Of a stretch of DNA of 64,000 nucleotides, positions 24,001-32,165 are shown piece after piece (within the stretch, counting starts at the first letter, position 1; each line of letters begins with the position of its first letter). Source of the stretch: Euglena gracilis (Eukaryota > Euglenida > Euglenophyceae > Euglenales); contig CP154956.1 of assembly GCA_039621445.1 (NCBI GenBank), positions 75,678,192-75,742,191 on the forward strand, read 5' to 3'. The translations under genes were made by a program, and so were the position numbers. The notes below the pieces were generated by a model that was not told the origin of the DNA, ran no database searches, and saw only the letters and a program-made list of their open reading frames with translations.

Positions 24001-26294
24001 TGTTATATTTTTAATTCTACAATTAAAAATTGATGACTATAAAATCTTTATAAATATGGAAAATATATCAACAAAATTGATAATAATAAAATACCCACAC
24101 GAAATATCGACATAAAATACATAGAATATCCATAATAATTTTATGTCTATTCATAAAGAATGAAATATTAAATTTACTTACAAAAGTTATATTTATATGA
24201 TGCTAGAATTTTATATTTCAATTGAGATTTTTCCAACATCTTTCATCTTTGTTTTGACTTTTTCCCCATGCTTCCGTTTCATTATTTGCGAAACAAACAT
24301 CGGTGCAAACCAACAAGATAGGAGTAAGAAAAAATAATCTGTTCAAACCTTCAAAATTCAGCCACCAAAAAAAGGTTGGGGCTGTGAATTTGGGGACTGA
24401 TACGAGTGTTATTAGGATAAAACCATGGGCCTTGTGGGGCTGTGCTCCTCCACCAAATCCACTGTTTGCCGTCCACATTAACAAAAGACACCGAAAGTCA
24501 TTGCCTGAATGGCTTCAGTTGTTCACAAAAAAATTGTTGTGCAACAGAATTTTTCCCATTTTAGGCCATTTTAGGCCATTTTAGGCCATTTTAGGCCATT
24601 TTAGGCCATTTTAGGGACCCCCACCTATAGGGGGTCAAAAAGTCATTTTAGGCCATTTTAGGCCATTTTAGGCCATTTTAGCTATAGGTGCTTGCTCGCA
24701 AACTACAGGCACCTCCGGTCCTTCGGCCTTTTGCTTCTTCTCGCAGAGAAGCATTGGGGAAAATGAGATTGCACCGAAGGCACAAATGCGCCGAGGAGAA
24801 TGGGGAGGGCCTTTCCCTCTGCAAAGCAGCCACAGTGGTCAAAGTCGAAGGGATCAGGAGCGACCTTGCACCTTGACGCCATCACAAATTTCCTTTCATT
24901 GGACGGTGGCTGCATGCTGCTCCTCGTCGCCGTGATCAAAAATGCACGCGACCTTAACCGTCCAAAAAGAAAATGCCAAGAGCCCATCATCCATTGTCAA
25001 AAGTTGTCCCACGGAGTTCATACATAAACTTTTTGGAAATCCCTCGTTGCTGCAGTGGAACTCATTTTGTTTTTGCAAGACCACCGGTGGGAAACCAGTG
25101 ACAAACGTCCCCAAACAAAACTGTGTGGGCAGCCTCTAGACCAGCCAAAAAAGGGCAAACGGCAGTCATTTGGCTGGCACACATTTGGAGAAATCTGCAA
25201 AATAAACCTAGAACCCCGGTTCGGCGCGAAGCCAGGGCTTCTGATACCTGGTTTCAGCAACTGGGTCCAAATACCCCCGGCTTCACGCTCGAACAGTGGA
25301 ATTGGACCCAGTTTTCGATTTAAAAGCAATGCACGCCCCAAACCAGACCAACCTGACGCCGACCATGACCCAAACCAGATAGACGAACAGAATTGATACC
25401 CAGGGTCCAGCCGACCACCCTCGACGTGGAAAACACAAATTCAAAACCAATGAAAGCTACAGAAGAACCTGGTGGTGGCAAATGTCATGAGAAAGCCAGC
25501 CCATCTGTTGATAGTGCATCCCAAGCAACACTGCCCCAATGAAATACATCTGATACTGAACCATCAGGAAATAACCCAGCACTCCAAGGCCCAGTGTGGT
25601 GCTGATTTTGTATGAGTACCAGAGGGGGGAGGCATCAAACATGCCAGTTGCGATCAACTCTTCTCGGAGCTTCCGGAAATCCTGAGGAGACAAGACTGGG
25701 GAATTCGGCACCTCCTCCTCTCAAGACGCATTTTTCACATGATTGCTTTTTCAACAACCATATCTTTCAGACGGCGAAAAAAGATGAATGCTCCCTTTCT
25801 TTGGCAACGGACCAAACCTGCTTAGGAAAAGGTGCCAAATTTGGCATGAATCGATGCAACCAACTGGAACCAAATGCTTTTGGTCACCCCTTTGGGGCGC
25901 CGTCCTTGTCGCAACACTGAAAAAGGGTCAGGGTTCATTCCAGGTTGCCAGCTGTCTCCTTTGCCTTGCCATTCGAGGGAAATGGTTCCCCCAAAACAAG
26001 AGGCAACTTTGATAAATCATTTCAGTTGAACTTCAGGGGAGATGCAAAACACACCTCTTGAGCTTCATTCACTGCAGCCTGGGGTGGCAACTCAGAACTG
26101 GGATTGATTTTGGGCATGCGCTTGAGCTTGTCGAAGGCTTCTTGAGAGTGCATAACCATGAAGGCATCAGTGGCATCCCTTCCTTGGTAATTCTCTATAA
26201 TTTCCGCACCACCAGGGTGGAAATTGACCCAGGCAGACACATCATATGTTGTTCCATCAATTGTAAGGGGAAGCGCTTGGCGCTTTGACTTCAT
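17931..26294 (-). CDS. EFD1: Delta-8 fatty acid desaturase, 5' part (three exons, gene runs off the window)
   Basis: The gene encodes a front-end desaturase of the ER membrane. It inserts a delta-8 double bond into C20 fatty acids (20:2n-6 to 20:3n-6, 20:3n-3 to 20:4n-3), the Euglena alternative to the delta-6 route. Three exons join in frame: 26055-26294, 25469-25681 and 17931-18019. They give the first 180 residues plus two bases. The order is an N-terminal cytochrome b5-like domain with HPGG at residues 26-29, a hydrophobic stretch at about 107-135, and the first histidine box HDICHH at 145-150. The known protein is about 420 residues, so roughly 57% is missing here, including HxxHH and QIEHH. 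The sequence agrees with the E. gracilis protein as I remember it, which identifies the organism. Introns are GT-AG and intron 2 is filled with transposons. The symbol follows the published cDNA name as recalled. Confidence 0.95.
18265..18914. mobile_element. hAT-like non-autonomous element in intron 2
   Basis: The ends are CAGGCTTTTGCTTAAGG and the complement of CAGGCTTCTGCTTAAGG (one mismatch). The flanking octamers CAGCCCAG (18257-18264) and CAGCCCAT (18915-18922) match at 7 of 8 positions. The interior has G/C runs, CTAGCTAGT-type motifs, and a minus-strand frame (18582-18860) rich in Lys, Ser and Gly that I cannot assign. The left half is related in inverse orientation to 27052-27440. 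Confidence 0.75.
19690..20110. repeat. Inverted arrays of TTTGCA-containing short repeats
   Basis: The left arm (19690-19870) repeats CAAAAATATTTGC-like units. The right arm (19965-20110) repeats the complement, GCAAATATTTTTGAGATAAAAT-like units. The arrays face each other across about 100 bp. They look like subterminal repeats of a small element. I could not fix its termini. Confidence 0.55.
20121..20850 (+). mobile_element. Hairpin element copy E (PHD relic, GGCGCCTGTCTTGAAAACCG arrays)
   Basis: A GC-rich hairpin occupies 20121-20204. Its arms begin TTTTAGCAGGCGCC and end GGCGCCCCTGCTAAAA. Arrays of AAACGGGCGCCTGTCTTG-AAAACCG follow at 20285-20370 and reappear at 20690-20830. Between the arrays is a PHD-like zinc-finger fragment. 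The layout (hairpin, array, coding fragment, array) matches copies near 30, 34.6, 58.6 and 60.4 kb, although the repeat word differs. It lies inside desaturase intron 2, on the opposite strand. Confidence 0.65.
20401..20511 (+). pseudogene. PHD-like zinc-finger fragment of the hairpin-element protein (copy E)
   Basis: The frame reads GVRCEVCNVWWHWKCVDL and then RHPPRFGWMCEGCR. The ligands are C-x2-C-x4-H-x2-C followed by C-x2-C, the second half of a PHD finger. Copy A (31005-31095) has the same spacing and shares C-x-D-L-R-x-P-P-x-(F/Y)-G around the loop. The upstream part of the protein is missing or unrecognisable: an array of GGCGCCTG-type repeats and a TTTTTCGAC-rich tract come just before it. 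The frame stays open for another 200 nt into repeats. Confidence 0.65.
21187..21460. repeat. Palindromic repeat with CCTGCCCCTAGCAGG words and a GGCGCC hairpin
   Basis: GGGTGCCTGCCCCTAGCAGG-type palindromes occur three times around a central CCCCGGCGCC-TTC-GGCGCCGGGG hairpin (about 21300-21325). A second copy spans 41715-41851 plus 45352-45540, split there by a 3.5-kb insertion. This intact copy therefore shows the unoccupied target site. Confidence 0.7.
22190..22650. mobile_element. hAT-like miniature element in intron 2
   Basis: The 16-bp perfect terminal inverted repeats are CAGGGGTTTTCTTAAG and its complement. The flanks are CATGTGAT (22182-22189) and CGTGTGAT (22651-22658), an 8-bp target duplication with one difference. 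The 461-bp interior is made of CCAGCCAGC-type units and G/C runs and does not encode protein. Confidence 0.85.
23008..24694. mobile_element. AT-rich non-autonomous element with perfect 8-bp duplication
   Basis: The ends are CAAGCACCTATAG (23008-23020) and its exact complement (24682-24694). The octamer CTCGCAAA lies directly outside both ends (23000-23007 and 24695-24702). Just inside each end is an array of TTTTAGGCCA decamers (23036-23118 and 24552-24680) in the same orientation. The core from about 23130 to 24240 is strikingly AT-rich and contains a large inverted repeat. No transposase was recognised. The 8-bp duplication suggests the hAT superfamily. The composition is unlike the surroundings. 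Confidence 0.85.
23481..23730. repeat. Large imperfect palindrome in the AT-rich core
   Basis: The left arm at about 23481-23590 includes CTGGTGAAATTCAATTTGAT and TCATTCATTTTATTATTATG. Its complement occupies about 23625-23732. The arms are about 110 nt with a spacer of roughly 40 nt. The strand could fold into a long AT-rich hairpin. Confidence 0.8.
25469..25681 (-). CDS. EFD1: Desaturase exon 2: linker, first membrane segment, first histidine box
   Basis: Encodes residues 81-151, DFRKLREELI to HDICHHQ. It follows a clean acceptor (GTCTCCTCAG) and ends CACCAG before a GTTCTTC donor, phase 0. LGLGVLGYFLMVQYQMYFIG is a hydrophobic segment. GWLSHDICHHQ holds the first of the three histidine clusters that bind the di-iron centre. 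The exon is 213 nt, exactly 71 codons. Confidence 0.95.
25682..26054 (-). other. Desaturase intron 1
   Basis: A 373-bp GT-AG intron in phase 0, starting GTGTGTTTTGC and ending TCTCCTCAG. I see no recognisable mobile element inside. The ordinary borders distinguish it from the non-conventional hairpin introns known in euglenids. Confidence 0.9.
26055..26294 (-). CDS. EFD1: Desaturase exon 1: cytochrome b5-like domain
   Basis: Encodes residues 1-80, MKSKRQALPL to NEAQE. The heme-binding HPGG motif is at residues 26-29 (VNFHPGGAEII). A fused cytochrome b5 domain supplies electrons in front-end desaturases. This one is short at its N-terminus compared with plant b5 fusions, as in the Euglena enzyme. 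The start is supported by a pyrimidine-rich tract ending in AG two bases upstream. The exon ends CAAGAG before a GTGTGTTTTG donor, in phase 0. No stop or frameshift is present. Confidence 0.95.
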
Positions 26295-26296
26295 TT

Positions 26297-26311
26297 CTGG
26301 AGGAGGATGTG
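26297..26311 (-). promoter_or_regulatory. Splice-acceptor-like tract directly before the desaturase ATG
   Basis: On the minus strand CACATCCTCCTCCAG is followed by AA and then ATG. Euglena mRNAs commonly receive a trans-spliced leader at an AG near the start codon. This tract fits either that role or the 3' end of an intron in the 5' UTR. No upstream exon is recognisable. Confidence 0.55.
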
Positions 26312-27051
26312 GGTCACGTTAAAAAAATACAGTTCCTCTGGAGGTGCTTCTCTGTCACCAGCGACAGACCCCCCCCCCTCTTTTGGTTATCTCTACGACA
26401 CCCTCTTGAGTGGACAACACAGTGCCAAACCCTAACCCTGCTAACCCTGACCCAAGTGCTCCCCCATCCCCCGGAGGGGGGTGACCCCCCTTCTCCCTGT
26501 GCAAAAAAAATTGGGCCTATTTCCCCAAAAACACCGCCCAAAACGCCAAAAATCGTGTTTTTGCCAACTTTTTTTTGAAAAATCGGAAACAAACACCAAA
26601 TTTTTCATGAAAATCTTTTTTGGTTCCCGGACCCCGCTGGTCTGCTGGAGGGGGGGGGGACCACGGAAGAAAAAGGAGAGGAAAGGAGGAAAGGAGAGGA
26701 AAGGAGGGCGTTGTAGGATAATCAAAAGGGGGGAGTCAGAGGATAAAAGATCACACAAGCACCCATCTACAGCCGGCGCCCCTATTTTTTGAAACGTTTT
26801 GACACATTCTTGAAACGTTTTGACAAAGCTTTTGAAATATTTTGACGGTATTCAGGAAATGTTTTGACAAGGTTTTTGGACGTTTCTGTGCGCAATTTTT
26901 GAAATACTTTGACAAAATCTTTGAAATGTTTTGACAAAATCTTTCAAACAAATTTGACAAAATCTTTGAGACTTTTTGACAAATTTTTGGTGCATTTCCA
27001 TGTCATTGTATGACCAATGTCTGTCTCGCAGGATGCCTCGTCTGAGCGTAC

Positions 27052-27440
27052 CAGGCTTAAGGGATTGCAGTACCCCCGGGGGGGGGGGGCTGGACTGCAG
27101 CTAGTCCAAATTTGGCTAGTGGGTTTTCTAGCAGACCCCCCCCGGAGGGGGTCTGCTAGCAGCTAGCTAGTGGAAAATTTTTTTCCAGTGACCGACGCGA
27201 AGTGGCGGAAATTTTTTTGGGACCCCCCAAAATGGCCAAAAATGCCCGTTTTTTTGGCCATTTTTTTTGGAATTTTTGGAACAAAATCAGCCAAAAACCT
27301 GTTAAAACCTCATTTTTTCAGTCCGGGGGACCCCGGCCCCCCCCCCCCCGGGGGAGGGAGGGTCTTGCTAGTCCACTTTTTCCAGTGTCTAGCCGATTGG
27401 CTAGCCAGTACCCCCCCCCCGGTCCTTAAGCAAATACCTG
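27052..27440. mobile_element. hAT-like miniature element, perfect 8-bp duplication GAGCGTAC
   Basis: The left end reads CAGGCTTAAGGGATTGCAG and the right end is the complement of CAGGTATTTGCTTAAGGACC. GAGCGTAC lies immediately outside on both sides (27044-27051 and 27441-27448). The interior has CTAGCTAGT motifs and G/C runs and is the inverse relative of part of 18265-18914. Confidence 0.85.
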
Positions 27441-27500
27441 GAGCGTACCTGCCCACATACTCTCCTCATTTGGGGAACTATTTGTTTATTGTCAATGGAG

Positions 27501-27787
27501 CAGGGGTTTTTTTAAGACCGGGGGGGGGGAGGGGGGGGTCCCCCCCCACCCCTGGGGGGGGGCCCCCCCCGGGGGGGGGGGAGGGGAAGGGGGGACCCAC
27601 AAAAAATGGCCGAAAAATCGCGAAAAGTGCTAAAAATAGAATTTTTTCGGCGCCTGCGGCGCCGAAAAGTATATCCCACCCCCCTCCGGGGGGTACCCCC
27701 CCCCACCGGTGGGAGGGGGGACGGCGGGCCCACCCACCCTACACCACCCTCCCCCCCCCGGGTGTCCAAACTTAAAAAAAATCCCTG
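27501..27787. mobile_element. hAT-like miniature element, perfect 8-bp duplication CAATGGAG
   Basis: The left end is CAGGGGTTTTTTTAAG. The right end is the complement of CAGGGATTTTTTTTAAG. CAATGGAG occurs at 27493-27500 and 27788-27795. The interior contains dense G and C runs plus a GGCGCC hairpin (27650-27665). It is related in inverse orientation to 16093-16362. Confidence 0.85.
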
Positions 27788-28739
27788 CAATGGAGCTAGG
27801 GATTGCTCCCCTCACTTACCATCCCCCCCAAAAGGTCAAATTTTTTTCCGGCGCTTCGCACTGAAAAAGTTTAGCATTTTTGACCAAATTTTACCAAAAA
27901 GTGCTTGAAATGGCACATTCGGTCGATTTGAGTCCTAAAAAAGGCCCTTTTCGACCGCGCATCTGTAGAAGAGGGAGGAGGCATTCCACTTTCATCAGTT
28001 CCATCCACCATTTCACATTCTTTGTTGGTGTAGTCTATTTTAAGATTAACATCCTGTAGCACAATGAACGTGACTCTTCCTCCCATTCCACCAGTGACAA
28101 ATGTCCCCCCAAGAAAAATGCGGATGCCCAAAAATCGCGCCCACAATGGATCAAAGATTTTGTCCAGAACGCTTCAAAAATTTTGTCAAAATATTTCTGG
28201 AATTGGTCAAAATCTTTCCTAAAATTTTGTCAAAAAATTCCAAAGATCTGGTCAAAAAATTTCAAAAATTGAGTTAAATTCATGTCAGAGATTTTGTCAT
28301 TCTTGACTCAAGAATACGGGCGTTAGCTGTAATGTTAACGCTTTTTTGAAACGTCTTGCAAGACGAAATTGATGAAATAAATTGGCATGATTTTTGAAAT
28401 TGATTAAACCAGCGTTTGAGACGCCGGGTTCAGGACAGAACCGGCGTCCCCCCCCACGGGTTTTCCGGACGCCGGTTCTGTCCTAAAACCCGGTGTTAGG
28501 AACGCCGGTTCTGTCCAAAACCCGGCGTCCAGTTTGGGACTGTATTTTGTGCAAAAAAGTGTGCCAATGTGACCCCAGAAACGAAAATCTCCTTGGCTGA
28601 AGGGGGATAAGAGGCACAATTGCTGAATGCAAAATATCATGGATGTGGCGGCAAGTGTTTTGCAGTTTCTGAGGTGGGGGGAGGACTGCTAGGCATACAG
28701 GGAGCCACAGCTGCAGCAATTTTTTACAGGGCAAAACAT

Positions 28740-29340
28740 ATTGCCGGCAAGGAGACACATTACGGAAATTTTGGCTGGTACCCCACTGGACCCCATTGTT
28801 TTTTCAGAAGCACGGATGGGAAATTTTAGGTGGACCCCCTTGGGTTTTTTCAGACATACGGCAGGGAAATTTTGGCTGGGCCCGCCCTGGGTTATTTCAG
28901 AAATACGGTTAAATGCTGACTGCCCACCCCTGGGTTTTTTCAGAATTACGGTTGGGAAATTTTGGCTGGACCCCCCTGGGTTTTTTTAGAAATACGGTTG
29001 TTAAATGTTGGCTGGACCCCCCGAATCACGGTTGATAAATGTTGGCTGGACCCCCTGGGTCTTTTCAGACATACGGTTGGGAAATTTTGGCTGGACCCCG
29101 CTGGGTTTTTTCATTGTATCACGGTGGGAAATTTTGGCTGGACCCTGCTGGGTTTTTTTTTCCAGAAATGCGATTGGGGAATAGGTCTGGAGCCCCCATG
29201 GCTTTTTCAGAGTTTGGGTGGGGAGATTTTATGTTTGAACCCCCTGGGTTTTTTTTCGGAATTAACTTTGAGAAATTTTGGCTGTTCCCCCCTGGGCCTA
29301 AAAGGGAACGCATGTGAACGTATTTCTAAGAGCTCCCTGG
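28740..29340 (+). repeat. Tandem array of GAAATTTTGGCTGGACC units
   Basis: Degenerate units of about 45-60 bp each contain TACGGTTGGGAAATTTTGGC and CCCCCTGGGTTTTTTC. Matching arrays are at 29790-29925 and 31480-31860, either side of element A. Non-coding. Confidence 0.75.
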
Positions 29341-29927
29341 CCCGATGGGGGTGAACGCCGGTTCTGTCCTGAACCCGGCGTCTGGGACGCCGGGTTCAGG
29401 ACAGAACCGGCGTCTGCCCCCCCCTTTTTGTAGTAAAACCGGCGTTTGAGACGCCGGGTTCAGGACAGAACCGGCATCCCCCCCCACGGGTTTTCGGACG
29501 CCGGTTCTGTCCTAAAACCCGGCGTTAGGAACGCCGGTTCTGTCCAAAACCCGGCGTCCGGTTTGGGACTGTATTTTGTGTAAAAAAAAAGTGTGTCAAT
29601 GTGACCCCAGAAACGAAAATCTCCTTGGATGAAAGGGGATGAAAGGCACAAATGCTGAGTGCAAAATATCATGGATGACTGACGGCAAGCGTTTTGCAGT
29701 TTCTGAGGTGGGGGGGGGAGGACTGCTAGGCATACAGGGAGCCACAGCTGCACTGATTACAGGGCAAAACATATTGCCGGCAAGGAGACACATTACAGAA
29801 ATTTTGGCTGGACCCCACTGGATTTTTTCAGAAGTACGGTTGGGAATTTTGGGTGGACCCCCCCTGGGTTTTTTCAGACATACGGCAGGGAAATTTTGGC
29901 TGGACCCGCCCTGGGTTATTTCTATAC

Positions 29928-30042
29928 ACAAATTGTGGCTGAGCCCAGATTTCAGCCTGAAAACGTGTTCAGCCAGGGGGCCCCCGAAGGGGGCCCCCTG
30001 AACACGTTTTCAGGGTGAAATCTGTGCTCAGACACAATTTGT
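29928..30042. repeat. Long GC-capped hairpin, element A
   Basis: A near-perfect palindrome with about 56-nt arms. The arm runs ACAAATTGTGGCTGAGCCCA and continues through GAAAACGTGTTCAG to a GGGGGCCCCC-GAAG-GGGGCCCCC tip. It directly abuts the left inverted end of element A. An almost identical hairpin sits in the same place at element B (60407-60521), so it belongs to the element. Confidence 0.88.
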
Positions 30043-31476
30043 TTAAAAACGTGTTCAGAGCCCCCCAAATGACTGCCCTGAATTCGTGGTCATGATTCAC
30101 GCAAGGGGTCAAAAACGCGAATTTGTGAAATTCGGACCCAAAAAAAACGGCGCCCCATCACTGAAAACGTGCCTGAAACACAGATGCCTTAATTGAAAAA
30201 CCGTATCATTGCCACAACTGCCTCACGGAAAACGTGCCTGAACACAGATGCCTTCACTGAAAAACGTGTCATTGCCCACAAATGCCCTCACTGAAAACGT
30301 GCCTGAACACAGATGCCTTCACTGAAAACGTGTCATTGCCATAGATGCCCTCATTGAAAACGTGTCACCCCCCCCCCCTTCTTTTTTCCACAGCATGGCT
30401 CAACTTCCCACTATGGCTAAAAAGCAACGGGTTTGTGAATGGTCTTTTGCCACCACCACCCCCTAGGACGGAACTGTTCCTGGCTGCTCTCGCGGTATAC
30501 CAGCAAGATGCCAAGAAGCCGAAGGTTGACCCCCTTCATGGCACCTTGCTGGCACAGGGCAACACAAAGAAAAAGTCCGGCTCCGTAGGTGCAGAGCTTG
30601 CTGGTGTTGCCAACTGTTTGGAGTTCGCCAAACTGTGTCAACATCGGCAAGCCTCTTATCCTGAGCTGGATGCTTTCTTTGTTGCCTGGACGGGATGGGA
30701 GCTGGAACCCAGCCTGTTGTTCGATGAGGCAAGCGTCATCGAACAATGTGTGGCTCAACGTGAGCAGCAGTCGGGAACTTTGTTCGGTTCAGGGAATCGT
30801 TCGGCAACCTCTTTTCAGACATACGTGAATGCCGTCGCTCGGGCATTCCGCAAAACAACGACCGAGGGAGGTGTTCCCTCCGCTGACCAACCCCCTGTGC
30901 CTCGTGCTGTGTCCCGACTGCCTATAAAACAGGAGAAATGTGGTTTCCGTGGTGTTGCCATTCCGAAAAATCCAAATTGTGGGGAGCTGAACAAAGTTGT
31001 CTGTGACGCCTGCGGTTTGGCATATCATTTTCATTGCCAAGATTTGCGGCGGCCACCAAAGTATGGCTCTTTTTTGTGTAAAGCCTGTCGTGTGCCGTGA
31101 TTTTTGCCCCTTCCCTGTCGTTCTGCCAAGGCAACCTAGCCTTCTTGTTGTCGTCTTCGTGTTGTAGAGTGCCCCCGACCCGCCTCACCCGTTGAGGACC
31201 ACCCGGCCTCTCAACAGCACGCCGATTTTTCATGATTGCGATTTTGCACACCGATTTTTCTTGCTGGGGGTTGCCACAGATGCCCTCACTGAAAACGTGC
31301 CTGAACACAGATGCCTTCACTGAAAACGTGTCATTGCCACATATGCCCTCATTGAAAACGTGCCTGAACACAGCCTTCACTGAAAACGTGTCATTGCCAC
31401 AAATGCCCTCATTGAAAACGTGTTCATGACCACGAATTTCAGGGCAGGCATTTGGCGGGCTGAACACGTTTTTAAA
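30042..31476 (+). mobile_element. Hairpin element copy A, carrying the fullest PHD-like gene
   Basis: The terminal inverted repeats are about 53 bp: TTTAAAAACGTGTTCAGAGC ... CGTGGTCATGA at 30042-30093, and the complement at 31424-31476. Arrays of CACTGAAAACGTG-type units, alternating with AACACAGATGCC, lie inside each end (30162-30366 and 31270-31425). The gene lies between the arrays. With the hairpin to its left the whole unit is about 1.55 kb. It interrupts a tandem array in the segmental duplication. No clear target duplication was found, though the edges are TA-rich. Confidence 0.82.
30345..31100 (+). CDS. PHD-like zinc-finger protein of the hairpin element, copy A
   Basis: Unknown protein family. 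The conserved frame runs NGLLPPPPPRTELFLAALAV at about 30435, a central motif LDAFFVAWTGWELEP ... LLFDEASVIEQ at about 30665-30745, and a C-terminal PHD-like finger CDACGLAYHFHC ... LCKAC ending KACRVP at 31100. The ligand order is C-x2-C-x4-H-x2-C, then C-x2-C, with C/C upstream at KCGFRG and NPNC as possible first ligands. By comparison with copy B the ancestral start is probably the ATG at 30415, which is now out of frame by a short indel. A pyrimidine tract ending CCACAG precedes it by about 20 nt. PHD fingers usually read histone tails, so a role in targeting the element to chromatin is conceivable, but that is inference. No catalytic transposase domain is visible. Confidence 0.6.
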   Translation: MPSLKTCHPPPLLFSTAWLNFPLWLKSNGFVNGLLPPPPPRTELFLAALAVYQQDAKKPKVDPLHGTLLAQGNTKKKSGSVGAELAGVANCLEFAKLCQHRQASYPELDAFFVAWTGWELEPSLLFDEASVIEQCVAQREQQSGTLFGSGNRSATSFQTYVNAVARAFRKTTTEGGVPSADQPPVPRAVSRLPIKQEKCGFRGVAIPKNPNCGELNKVVCDACGLAYHFHCQDLRRPPKYGSFLCKACRVP

Positions 31477-32165
31477 AATTCGGTTTAATGTTGACTGCCC
31501 ACCCCTGGGTTTTTTCTTAGAATTACGGTTGGGAAATGTTGGCTGGACCCCCTGGGTTGTTTAGAAATACGGTTGTTAAATGCTGGCTGGAACCCCCCGT
31601 GCGTTTTCAGAATTGCGGCTGGTAAATGTTGGCTGGACCCCCTGGGTTGTTTCAGACATACGGAGGGGAAACTGTGGTTGGACCTCGCTGGGTTTATTAT
31701 CACGGTTGGGAAATTTTGGCTGGACCTGCTGGGTTTTTTTCTGTCAGAAATACGGTTGGGGAATACGGCTGGAACCCCCATGGCTTTTTTAGAGTTTCAG
31801 AGATTTTATGTTTGAATCCTCTGGTTTTTTTTTCAGAATTTGCTTTGGGACGTTTTGGCTGTTCCCCCCTGGGACTAAAGGGGAACGCTAGTGAACGTAC
31901 TTCTAAGTGCTCCCTGGCCCGAAGGGGGTGAACGCCGGTTCTGTCCTGAACCCGGCGTCTCTAAAACGCCGCTTTAAACAAGGGGTGGCGGACGCCGGTT
32001 CTGTCCTGAACCCGGCGTCCCCAGACGCCGGGTTCAGGACAGACCCGGCGTCCGCCACCCCTTTTTTGCAGTAGAGTCTTTTTTCTTCATGTTTGAATGA
32101 ATTTTTGGGGGGGGGGCTTAAAAACTTTTTTAGAGGGGGGTGAACTTAAAATTGGTGTTTGCTAG

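Larger units (their letters stand above)
22799..24990 (-). repeat. Older dispersed repeat split by the AT-rich element
   Basis: Sequences at 22910-23007 and 24703-24850 together align, in reverse complement, with 900-1110. Both copies can be translated to short related phrases (LHRRHK; EEEVLRLCDL compared with EEEIMRLFDL), but these lie on opposite strands and are broken by stops. I regard the block as a decayed element-borne gene or plain repeat. Its value is that it shows where the element at 23008-24694 inserted. Confidence 0.5.
18020..25468 (-). other. Desaturase intron 2, a 7.4-kb transposon-filled intron
   Basis: The intron starts GTTCTTCTG and ends ATTCTGCAG. Within it are a 650-bp hAT-like element (18265-18914), a TTTGCA-repeat block (19690-20110), a hairpin element with a PHD relic (20121-20850), a CCTGCCCCTAGCAGG repeat (21187-21460), a 461-bp hAT-like element (22190-22650), and a 1687-bp AT-rich element (23008-24694) nested in an older repeat. 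Recognisable mobile DNA is thus more than half of the intron. Confidence 0.88.
26785..28310. repeat. Region flanked by inverted arrays of TTTTGACAAA-type repeats
   Basis: At 26785-26985 about ten units resemble TTTTGACAAAATCTTTGAAA. At 28155-28310 the complementary unit appears repeatedly. The pair of arrays brackets 1.2 kb that also carries two hAT-like miniature elements. This resembles a larger decayed element with subterminal repeats. A minus frame at 27920-28146 (GGTFVTGGMGGRVTF ...) may be a remnant of its gene, but I do not recognise it. Confidence 0.5.
28411..31980. repeat. Tandem segmental duplication, second unit interrupted by element A
   Basis: Unit 1 (28411-29440) and unit 2 (29441-31980) share the same order of parts. 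First comes a triple GACGCCGG hairpin block, then a GAACGCCGG end, a GGCATACAGGGAGCC tract, an array of GAAATTTTGGCTGGACC units, and a final GGGAACGC ... CTCCCTGG tract. Unit 2 is longer because the hairpin element at 29928-31476 lies inside its array. The arrangement dates the insertion after the duplication. Confidence 0.7.

Noticed and set aside
27920-28146. Minus-strand frame GGTFVTGGMGGRVTF as a gene
   Set aside because: It is reasonably protein-like but lies between inverted TTTTGACAAA arrays without splice signals or a recognisable family. Mentioned only under the element.
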